From Sarcocystis neurona (lineage: Eukaryota; Apicomplexa; Conoidasida; Eucoccidiorida; Sarcocystidae), in contig KL647309.1 of assembly GCA_000727475.1 (NCBI GenBank), forward strand, positions 326,617 through 390,616: a stretch of DNA of 64,000 bases. Reading direction: 5' to 3'. The position numbers and the translations under genes were made by a program. The notes under the pieces are model-generated. The model saw only the letters and a list, made by a program, of their open reading frames with translations. It searched no databases and was not told the origin of the DNA. Shown one piece after another: positions 55,501 to 64,000 of the stretch (positions are counted from its first letter, which is position 1; each line of letters opens with the position of its first letter).

Positions 55501-58500
55501 GGTTGCCACACATGCGCATGCATGCGTTTTTGTCTCTTACTTCGAATGTTCTTCGGTAGGAGAAGGCCAGTTGCCTGAGTTGCAGGGCCTCGAGGACGGA
55601 CAGCGCATGCAGCTGTATGAGAACTTTGCTGTTTGTCCACCGTTTTGGCTGCTTCTCTTCATTTGGCTTAATACAGCGAATGAAGTGGGGCTCCGTAGAC
55701 CTTATAAGAGACATTAACTTGTTTAGCTGGGAAAGAAACTGACTGCCGATCAGCTGTCCCTTCGCTATTTTCCCTCTCTCCAACTTCACGCCTTCGAAGA
55801 GACTCCGCACAAGTTCGTTATTCGATCCCTAAAAAAAGCACAGCCACACACATGCATGCAAATACATTGAGAGAGAGAGAGTGGACGAAGGAGAAGACGA
55901 TGAAGATGACGAAGAAGAGAAGGAAATGAAGGACACCATCGAGGAGGGGGAGGAGATGATGAGGAAGAGGAGGAGGAGAAGAGAAGAAGGGAAGAAGAAT
56001 GTGGCGAAGAGAAGGGGAGAAGAAGAAGATCGAGAAGAGGAGACGGCAGAAGGAGACGGAGAACAGAAGAAGCGAAGAAGGAGGAAAAGAGAAGAAGAAG
56101 AGAAGAATGTGAGGATATACGGAGACGAAGGGGAAGTAGAAAAAGAAGGGAAAGTCGACAAGAAGAAGAGAGAAGCAGAAAAAAGAAAAGGAGAAGACGC
56201 AGAAGGAGGGAAGACGCAGAAGGAGAGGAGACGCAGAAGGAGGGGAGACGCAGCAGGAGGAGAGACGCAGCAGGAGGAGAGACGGAGAGAGACAGACGAG
56301 AGGAGGGAGAGGAGAAGACGACGAAGAAGGGAAGAAGAGAAGGCGAAGAGAAAGACAAGAAGGAGGAGAATATTAGGAAGAAGTATAAAGACACGAATAA
56401 AGGGAAGATGAAGGGCCGCGAGAGCAGGAGGGGCAACGGGCCAGAGACCCTGGCTCTGGTGAAGAAGGCGTGCACGTGTGCGTCGCAGAGAAAAGAGGGA
56501 GAGGCGAGGCAGCAGGAACGGCAGCAAGAAGGGAAATGGAGACGGGAAGCGAGAAGACGGGAGAAAGCAGCAGAGGAAGGCCAGAAGAAAAGGAGACAGC
56601 AGAACAGGAGATTGGGGATCGAAGAGGAGACGGGAGAGAGGCGAGGACGAAGGGACAGCAGGAGACGGCAAGAGACGGGAAGAGAAGGACAGGAAGCGAG
56701 ACAGGAGGAGGGAGACACGGAGACAGAAAAGAAGAGAAGATAGAGACGGAGACAGAGACGGAGACACACAGAGGGGGGGAGAAAATGACTCTTCCACTAC
56801 GTGGAGTGTGTTGTCTCTTCTTCATGCACGTGTGTCGCCCCTCTGCTTCTTCAACAGAAGTCCCCGTCTCCTCCGTCTCCGTCTCCTCCGTCTCCGTCTC
56901 CTCCGTCCCCGTCCCTTGTCTTTTTTCTCTTCTTCACTTTTTGGTCTCTCCTGTGTGTGTTGTTGTCCACCTTCTCCTCTCCCTTCTGTCTACACCTGCC
57001 CCTCTCTCTTCACAACCCGGTCCTCTTCTTCTTTTTTTCCGACTTCTCTTTCGTCTTCTCTTCTCCCAAATTCTCTTCTCTTTGCGTTCTTCCTTTTCCC
57101 TTTCTCTCTTTCTGTACTTCCCTGCTCAACTTCCCTTCCCTGCTCGATTTTCCTGCTCAACTTCCCTGCTCCCTGTTTCTGTCTCGTAGCCTTTCCTTCT
57201 CTTCGTTGTCGTCGCCCCTCTTCCTCGCCTTCCTCAGACGTCCGGTGTTCTGCCGTGAATTTCTGTTCTGCTGCTTTCTCTGTTTACCTCCCTTTCTTCT
57301 TCTCCCTTTCCTCTCTTCTGCCCTCCTCCGTCCTTCCCGCATATCTGCGTCTGTTCCCCTTCTTCTCTCTTTTCTCTCTTTTCTTCTCCTCGTCTCTTCT
57401 CGTTTTTCTTACTTGAACAATCTCGACAATTTCTGGCCGCAGCACGTCCCTATTTTTGAAGCAAAACTGGGAGGCGTTGTACGTAATGTTGCCAATGGTG
57501 TGGTGAATAGTGAAGTCCAGAGACTTGCTCATTTTCGACGCGATGAAGCCCGGTTTCTCCTTCAGTTTCGTGTTGAGACTTGCAACAAATTTGTCGTCGT
57601 CTCCCGTCGGATTGATGCACTGGTCTTCCAGCGACCCGAGCACAGACAGTCCTGCAGAAAAAAAGGCGAGAAGAAAGAAGCAGCACCGGCAAACGGGGGA
57701 TGAAAAGAGACAGCGGAGGGAGGAGACGAACATAGAAAGAAGTGAACACTGGGGAGAGACACACAGAGACAGAGAGAAAAGAAATACAAGACGGAGCAAG
57801 TGTCCATCCATACTACACAGCAAGCGAGTGAGCCTACTGGACAGAGAAAGGAAAAGGCAGCAAGTGTGAATACGGCTTATATATATAGAGAGAGGAAAGG
57901 ATGAGAAAACGAGAAGGCAGCAAGTGTCCACCCCACCGCAGGGCGCAAGAGAACGAGGAAGAGACGGGAAACGAAAAGGAAGAAGAGAAGCAGCAGCACA
58001 TGCCCATATCGAACAGAGAGACGGAGACAGCGAGAAGAAGAGGAGGAAGCCACTGCATGCACTGGCTTGGGCGAAGGCGAAGGAAAGGACAGAGAGACAG
58101 AGGCAGGGAGACGGAGACAGGGAGACGGAGACGGGGAGACGGAGACGGGAGACGGGGACGGGGGCGAAGAAAGGAAGAAACGAGTGTGTGTGCGTGGTGG
58201 ATAGAAAAGGGCGCGGCGGAGACAGGAGAGGAGGAGGAGACGGAGACGGACAGCAAAGGAGACGCGGAGGAGGAAATTTGTCCACGGCGAGCGAAGAAGA
58301 GGGGAGGAGCCGTCTTCATCAAAGAAGAAAGAAAGACGGAGAAAAGAACCGAAAGGAAGACAAAAGAGAGCTGCCTACATAAATATACGCCGTCACATAC
58401 AAATACATAAACTGCATATGGACGGAAAGAAACCATGTATGCCGTCTACATATCTATCTATATATGTATGCATGCAAAAAATATAAGAGCACGTACATGT

Positions 58501-61500
58501 GTGTATGTAGGTCCATTCTTATTAGTCCTTCTAAATAGAGTCGGATATGTATCCATGCATGCACGTATAGGTACGTTTGTCTTTTGCTGTCTACCGAATT
58601 CTACACACCAATATAACAAGAAAATATAGACGAGGCCTACTTACAGGTCTTCTCCTAGCGATCAGATTTATATATATACGTAGCTACACACACAGATATG
58701 TAGCTATCAATATATATATGTATGCAGAGATAGAGGAGCAGGTATACGTGTCCATGCAAGTAAATTGCTTCTTGTTCTTTTCTGTAAAAGGCTGAATATA
58801 TCCCTTTCCTTTTTCCTTTCTCTCCCTACATGTATACATATACACATACGTATGTCGCTGCAACTCTCTCTCTCTATATGTGTACATATATATCTGTGCC
58901 TACATATATATATGTATTTGTGCCTATATGTAAATGTATATAGATGCATGTATAGCTGTCTCCTCCAGTCCTATATATATATATGCATGTGTATGTGTCT
59001 CTTCCTCAATATATCCATAGATTTACCTTCTTCACTCTCTCTCTCTCTACGTATACATATATATCTGTTTTTACTGTAAGAAAGACATGTGTGTTTACAT
59101 ATATATATATGCGCGTTTATCTTTGTGTACTGCCTTGAAAAATATATATATATACGTGTGTGGAGTTGTATATAAATGTATACATATATATATGTGAGTG
59201 CAGCACCAACTGTTGATGAGCGGCCACACGTATCTATGTATTTTTTGACTGCCCCTCGCATGGAGCTAGACGGGGTTACACATTATATATATGTTTATAT
59301 GATTATTTACACAAACATATAAAGAGAGAAGAAAATATACATGTGTGCCAGTAGACACAAGTATATATATGGATGTAACAAACCTTTCCCTCTCTCCCTG
59401 TCTCTCTGTCTCGCTGTCTCTGTGTCTCCCCCCATATATGCATGTATATGTACGGGTAGAGTGATTCTTGGACATTTGTATGTGGTAAATTTGAAAGAAG
59501 ATGGAGAGTACCTTTGCCGATGAGAAGATCGACAAGTGCGTCGTTAGTTGTGTAGGAAATTTCCTTTGCCTGAAGACCTTCTCTTTGATAGAGCTCCGCC
59601 TCGCGTCGAAAGACAATGTCTGTAAAATTGCGCTGCGGAGAAGCCAAGGAGGAGACGGAGACAGCGGAAAGGAGGGAAATACAGAGGGAGACGGGGAGAT
59701 TAGAAGGAAAAGGAGACGGACAGGCGGAGGGACAGAAAGCAGAAGAAGACAGACTGATGCGGAGAGGGAAGGCGGTTGAGCGAGACAGCAGAAGAAGAGG
59801 AGACACAAAGCGGGAGACACGGAGAGACGACGGAGAGACACGGAGGGGAGACACGGAGGGGAGACACGGAGGGGAGACACGGAGGGGAGACACGGAGGGG
59901 AGAAGAAGAGGAACTCCGTCCATCTGCAGAAGACGCAGACCGTCTTGTAGAAGACGCAATTCGAAGGCTGTTCAACGCTGACACCTGCGAAGCTTCTGCG
60001 GCTGTTCTTCTCAGCTTCGCAGCAATTTATGCATGCAACTGAAGAGAGAAAGAGAGGGCAGGAAAAAGAGAAAAGGGACGGACAACTACTGAAGGAAGAC
60101 GTAGGAGACCGGGCCACCTGCGAAGGCCTCTTCATCTGGCCACACGCACATAATTTACACCCCACACATGGAAGTCCCTTCACCTACACATATTTATTAT
60201 AGTCGCGTATAAACAGAGAGACAGAGACACGAAACGAAAGGAGACACACACAGAGGAAAAACGAAAGAAGAAAAAACTTTCAACGCGACAGACGTCTATA
60301 CGTATATAAACGTATCTTCCATCACCTCTCTCTCCATCTCTATCTGTATATATGTATATACATACATACACACATATATTAAAAATGAGTATCCACGCAT
60401 ATAGTGATATACATATACATAGAGAGAGAGAGAGAGTAAGAAAAACATACATAGACAGGTACGTATACACATATATATATACATAGGGACACAGTAAATA
60501 ACGTAGAGACATCTATCTATCTATCTATCTATATATATATATATATGTGCAGACACGCATATATATATATATACAGTTATTGTCTATTTATATGGAAGGG
60601 GATTTTCACAGAGCCGCATGGATTTTACGTTGCGGTCTACTCCACGTGGAAGTGGAACACATCGGCACACATACACATAAGCAGACGTATATATATATGC
60701 GTGTATATGTATTTACGTATACGCAGAGTTGTTGTTGAAGATAGAAAGACAGAAATTTACTGCAGAGCAAACACATATACATATAAAATGGATCAACATC
60801 TATATTGACGTATATATGTTGTATATAGAGACAGTGAAAGACGGAGACAGAGGGAGACGGAGACACAGACAGTATGTAGGTAGACAGAAGAAGGTATATA
60901 TATAAATATATAGTGAGACCTGCGTATAAATCGTAATTATATATACACATAAATGTTCGTAAAATGTACATATATGTACACATACGTGCTTGTGTAACTA
61001 ACAGATATACATACGTACATGTTAACATGGAAAGACGTCGGAACGTAGAAGAGAAGAATACATATATATACATATATATATGTGTATAAATAGATAGAGA
61101 CACAAAGATAAATATACACAAGCATATATAAGACCGCTGTATATGTAATATACGGACATATATACGTAAACGGGACAAATCAATATATACCTATATTACT
61201 TGAAACATACATATAGACAGACAGAGAAAGAGAAAGAGACATATACGAATACTACTGAAAATGTGTTTATATATATATGGAGAGAGAGAGAGAGATATAC
61301 ACGTATACTGTTGACAACGTATATGTATATATATATAGAGAGAGAGAGAGAAAGAGACATATACGAATACTACTGAAAATGTGTTTATATATATATGGAG
61401 AGAGAGAGAGACATACACGTATACTGTTGACAACGTATATGTATATATATATAGAGAGAGAGAGAGAAAGAGACATATACGAATACTACTGAAAATGTGT

Positions 61501-63042
61501 ATGTATATGTATATGTATATAGAGAGAGAGACATACACGTATACTGTTGACAACGTATATATGTATATATATAGAGAGAGAGAGACAGAGAGAGAGACAT
61601 ATACGAATACTACTGAAAATGTGCATGTATATGTATATGTATATATATAGAGAGACATACACGGATACTATTGACAAGGTACACATGTATGTATATATAT
61701 AGAGAGAGATAGAGACATATGAAGTGCCCGATATGTATAAGAGAGGAATTTACATTCAAATATAGGTATATGATTGATGCCTATATCCTTGTATGTATAT
61801 ATATAAATGCGCATACATAGAAGAAATGAACTCTATTAGTAATTCAGATATATATATGTCAAAGAAACAGATTTTCATATACATCTATAAATTATATATA
61901 TGGAGAGAGAGACATATTTACGTATAGAGATGTACGTATATATATAAATATATAATATACTTATATATATAGATGGAGAAGAGGAATCCCTGTATGAATT
62001 TGACGTGTATATATAAATACAGACACATACATATATAGATGTAGATATGAAGAGACGTGTTTATGTAGACAAAATGAATCTCTCTTTCTCCGTCTATCTA
62101 TGTGTACATACATGCATGTAGAAACAGACTGTGTAGAAGAGTGGATGGGGATGTTGTCCTCCGTAGAGACGGATGCACTCCACGGACGCAGAAAGGAAGA
62201 CTCGAGAGAAGAAGAGACAGCGAGCAAGAAAAGGAGGAAAAGAAAGAAAGCGAGGAAGATAGAGAAGAAGACAGGAATGCAGGAAGATGTCACGAGGATA
62301 ACAAAAAAAAGAGCAGGGCAGAGAGCAGGAGACACATAGAGATCGAGACAGAAGCGCAAGGAGATGTCCCCCCGAGACAGGAAATGGAGGAGAAGGAAAT
62401 ACCGAGCAAAGCAGGAACAGACAGGTCGAGACAGAAGTGTGGAGAAGAAACGGCGACAAAAAAAGGGACCCTCCGTTTCTGCAGAGAAATTCAACTTGGC
62501 ACTTCCACGCCGACGTGTGTCTGTGTGAAAGCACGCGCACGCATGCGGAAGAGAGGAGACGCGAGAGACAGAAAAGAGAAGAAGAAAAAGAGGGCGGGGG
62601 AAGCGGAAGGAGAAGAGGAGCAGCAAACGAAGGAGGGGAGAGAACCAGGAACTCACGAGAAAAAAGGGGGCATGCAAAGACAACACGGGAAACACGAAGA
62701 AGAAGAAAACGAGGAGGAGGAGACACGGGGGGATGGAGAGGACGAAGAGGAGGGGAAGAAGGGGGGAAGGAGACGAAGACAAAGAAGAAAGGAAGGAAAG
62801 GACGAAGAGAACTGTTCGTGGGACATCTCTTTGTGACGAAGAAACGCAGAAGAGAGGGACAAGAAGAAGAGGAGATGAACGGAGGAAGATGAAGAAGAAG
62901 AAGATGAAGATGAGAAGAAGGAGGAGGTGAAGAGGGAAGAGAAGAAAACAACACACTTGTAGCATTTCATTGGTGATGTTGATGAACAACTGCTCCAGGG
63001 AATTTCGTTGAAATACTTCAAAACCGAAGATATCCAGCAGTC
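48634..63042 (-). CDS. Class XIV (MyoA-like) myosin heavy chain, 3' half; gene runs off the right edge
   Basis: This is an actin-based motor of the apicomplexan class XIV type, whose short members drive gliding and invasion from the inner membrane complex (family knowledge). The model joins complement(48634-48875, 51392-51500, 55541-55828, 57413-57651, 59512-59632, 62957-63042) and gives 360 residues in consistent phases. In order one sees the switch-II/relay motif LDIFGFEVF, NSLEQLFINITNEMLQ, the lower-50K loop SLEDQCINPTG and HTIGNITYNASQF, the hallmark PHFIRCIKPNE with KVLIQLHALSVLEALQLRQL, the converter AFVDQFKFLDL, and a short neck ending at TAG with no tail domain. From LDIFGFE to the stop, about 360 residues remain, as expected for an ~820-830-residue MyoA/MyoD-sized motor. 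The P-loop, switch I and N-terminus lie upstream of an intron that continues past 64000. Whether it is MyoA or another short class XIV paralog cannot be told from this half. Confidence 0.94.
50040..50290. repeat. 15-bp minisatellite GTGCAGCAGCAACAG, myosin intron
   Basis: About nine head-to-tail units lie at 50086-50223, two with GTGCGGGAGCAACAG, flanked by CAG runs. The array sits in the last myosin intron and gives QQQQV repeats on plus and PVAAA repeats on minus in open frames. Confidence 0.85.
51392..51500 (-). CDS. Myosin exon: converter segment
   Basis: It encodes AFVDQFKFLDLSVAGK through ELCEQLLASARVSA, the converter region that follows YRR-F in class XIV motors. The acceptor is CATGCGCAG and the donor GTAGGT, with one base G carried over. 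Confidence 0.9.
51900..53520. repeat. TA/TACA/GAGA microsatellites, myosin intron
   Basis: Long TA runs, TACATACA tracts and AGAGAGAGAG blocks occur, two of them similar (52440-52480 and 52518-52552). No exon is seen. Confidence 0.7.
53930..54830. repeat. 24-bp GA-rich minisatellite containing an assembly gap
   Basis: Units GAGACGGGGATAGAGAGAGA + GAAG repeat on both sides of the N run, with variants carrying GACAGAG, GAGTAGA or AAATAGG. Because the unit is a multiple of three and almost free of T, all minus frames stay open as Ser/Pro/Leu repeats. It lies within the myosin intron between the 51500 and 55541 exons. Confidence 0.9.
53990..54369. other. Assembly gap (380 N)
   Basis: An unbroken run of N. 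The true length of the enclosed minisatellite is unknown. Confidence 0.99.
55541..55828 (-). CDS. Myosin exon: actin-binding/SH region (PHFIRCIKPNE)
   Basis: Ninety-six codons, phase 0 at both ends. KIAKGQLIGSQFLSQLNKLM, STEPHFIRCIKPNEEK, KVLIQLHALSVLEALQLRQL and YRRTFE are near-diagnostic for class XIV myosins. The acceptor is a poly-T tract ending TTTTTTTAG; the donor is GTAAGA. Confidence 0.96.
55850..56770. repeat. Polypurine tract (plus strand), myosin intron
   Basis: GA-rich DNA with GGAGGAGAGACGCAG-type units near 56210-56285. It switches abruptly to CT-rich at about 56800-57400 before the 57413 exon boundary. Both halves are non-coding by splice-site placement. Confidence 0.75.
57413..57651 (-). 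CDS. Myosin exon: LEDQC to NKD segment
   Basis: It completes a Gly codon and encodes LSVLGSLEDQCINPTGDDDK, HTIGNITYNASQFCFKNRD and VLRPEIVEIVQ. These match the class XIV order SxLEDQC, HTIGDI and LRAEVVEVVQ. The acceptor is TTTCTGCAG and the donor GTAAGA (phase 0). Confidence 0.93.
58430..59340. repeat. TA/TATG microsatellites, myosin intron
   Basis: TA, TATG and CTCTCT tracts with no recognisable exon. Confidence 0.65.
59512..59632 (-). CDS. Myosin exon: NFTDIVF / ELYQREG segment
   Basis: Forty codons plus one base: RNFTDIVFRREAELYQREGL and ALVDLLIGK, matching the myosin segment after NITNEMLQ. The acceptor is CTCCGCAG and the donor GTACTC (phase 1). Confidence 0.92.
59820..59905. repeat. 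13-bp tandem repeat AGACACGGAGGGG, myosin intron
   Basis: About five near-perfect units lie at 59834-59900. The period is not a multiple of three, so minus-strand translation cycles through a 13-residue Ser/Pro/Val repeat. Confidence 0.8.
60300..62100. repeat. TA/GAGA microsatellites, myosin intron
   Basis: TATATA, TCTA and GAGAGAGA tracts fill this part of the intron between the 59632 and 62957 exon boundaries, with a compound minisatellite at 61230-61700. 62150-62950 is GA-rich. Confidence 0.7.
61230..61700. repeat. ~118-bp compound minisatellite, myosin intron
   Basis: Four units start at about 61238, 61356, 61472 and 61596. Each has half-unit A (GACATATACGAATACTACTG AAAATGTG), a TATA/GAGA linker, half-unit B (ATACACGTATACTGTTGACA ACGTAT) and another linker. 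The last B unit has diverged. Confidence 0.88.
62957..63042 (-). CDS. Myosin exon: switch II / relay segment (first visible exon)
   Basis: It encodes LLDIFGFEVF, then NSLEQLFINITNEMLQ. The acceptor GCTTGCAG leaves GA, so the missing upstream exon must end in phase 1, probably with G to give Gly. The donor is GTGTGT, phase 0. Confidence 0.93.
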
Positions 63043-63679
63043 CTGCAAGCGCCAACGCATGCAGCACCGGGGAGACACAGCGAGACAAATACAGAAGGAG
63101 GAGGAGAAACAGACAGAGACGCAGAAAGCCAGAGAGAAAAGGAGACAGAAAGAAAGGGAGTGAAGTACGAAGGGAGACGGGGAGACACATACAAAGAGAC
63201 ACGGACAGATACGGAGAGACAGAGATATATAAGAGGAGACACATGGAGAGACAGGGAGACAGGGGCAGGGGGAGACGGGGGGAGAGACACGTGCAGAGAC
63301 AGGGAGACATCGTCGGAAATAGGGGGAGGTGGACGATGTGTGGGGAGGAGACGTACGGAGAGACAGAGAGAAGGGGAGACGCAGAAGGGGAAATGGCGAC
63401 AAACAGAAAGGGGGAGACGGCGAGACGGCGAGACGGGGGGAAGTTTCGAACAGAGAGACGAGGAGACAGACAGCAACACATGCACGGAGAGAAAAAAGCG
63501 GGAGGAACTCAAAAAGAGGAAAAAAAGAGAAGGGGCGAGGAAGAGAAGTACAAATGGATACGTACATTTCCTCACTCATGAGAAATTGTCCTTTTTATTG
63601 CTGCACACGTAGTCCATAGGCATCTACATATGCTTATATATACGTGTACGGGACAAAGGGCATCTTCCCCGTACATTAT

Positions 63680-64000
63680 TTGTTCACACACACACACACA
63701 CACACACACAAACATGTAATCTTTTACTTCTACGCATATACATACATATCTGTAATTACAAACAGAAATCCTACCTATACATATATATATATATGTTAAA
63801 GGTATACTCATACGTGTACACATACATGTATATACGTGGTTAGGGAGAATATGACTTTTGTACATATATTTAGGTATATCCACACAAACTAATACGAAAA
63901 TCTTATATATACATATATGCATGTGTTTCAAGGAAAACCTCACTTACACATATATATGTATATGGGCCGGTCTCTCTCTCTCTCTATAATATACATGTGC
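63680..64000. repeat. CA and TA microsatellites at right edge
   Basis: (CA)n at 63686-63710 and TA/TACA tracts to 64000. This is probably the intron upstream of the first visible myosin exon. No further upstream exon is seen after 63042. Confidence 0.65.

Noticed and set aside
55786..56825. Minus frames of 322-327 codons (Ser/Leu/Phe-rich) and matching Arg/Glu-rich plus frames
   Set aside because: Polypurine intron tract; no domain. The myosin exons on both sides splice across it.

Overview
The window looks like nuclear DNA of a coccidian apicomplexan, most likely Eimeria or a close relative. Three things suggest this: dense CAG/GCA/AGC trinucleotide repeats that encode long Ala, Gln and Ser runs; very long microsatellite-filled introns; and a class XIV (apicomplexan-type) myosin. 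The species cannot be decided from the sequence. There is one assembly gap of 380 N (53990-54369). No operons, bacterial signals, rRNA or tRNA genes were recognised.

Layout. All genes recognised with confidence lie on the minus strand. (1) 1-13.8 kb is a CAG-repeat-rich region. It holds a large low-complexity protein whose last visible exon ends in what looks like the start of a SUN (Sad1/UNC-84) domain. A signal-anchor-like N-terminus about 8 kb upstream may belong to the same gene. More repeat-rich minus-strand reading frames lie at 10.2-13.8 kb, and a Gln/Ala-rich plus-strand fragment touches the left edge. (2) 13.8-22.2 kb has no confident gene. The more complex part (14.5-20.3 kb) holds weak candidates, including a frame with a GPI-signal-like C-terminus and short membrane-protein-like frames. 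(3) 22288-41131 is a complete adenylosuccinate lyase gene of nine exons. About 1.95 kb of coding sequence is spread over 18.8 kb. Eight splice junctions could be placed by exact reading-phase agreement and by comparison with the bacterial PurB family. (4) 41.1-48.6 kb is mostly intergenic, with a 156-bp tandem duplication and a dispersed ~100-bp duplication. (5) 48634 to beyond the right edge is the 3' half of a class XIV myosin: six exons, from the switch-II/relay region to the stop codon. The 5' half lies outside the window.

The two well-supported genes serve different functions. Adenylosuccinate lyase makes AMP from adenylosuccinate, part of the purine interconversion that follows salvage in apicomplexans. 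A short class XIV myosin is the type of motor used in gliding and host-cell invasion. Nothing suggests they are co-regulated beyond sharing a strand. The main peculiarity of the window is its non-coding DNA. Introns are mosaics of (TA)n/TACGTA microsatellites, long polypurine/polypyrimidine tracts, CAG/CTG tracts in both orientations and several distinct minisatellites. Many are free of stop codons in one frame, so long spurious reading frames outnumber the small real exons.
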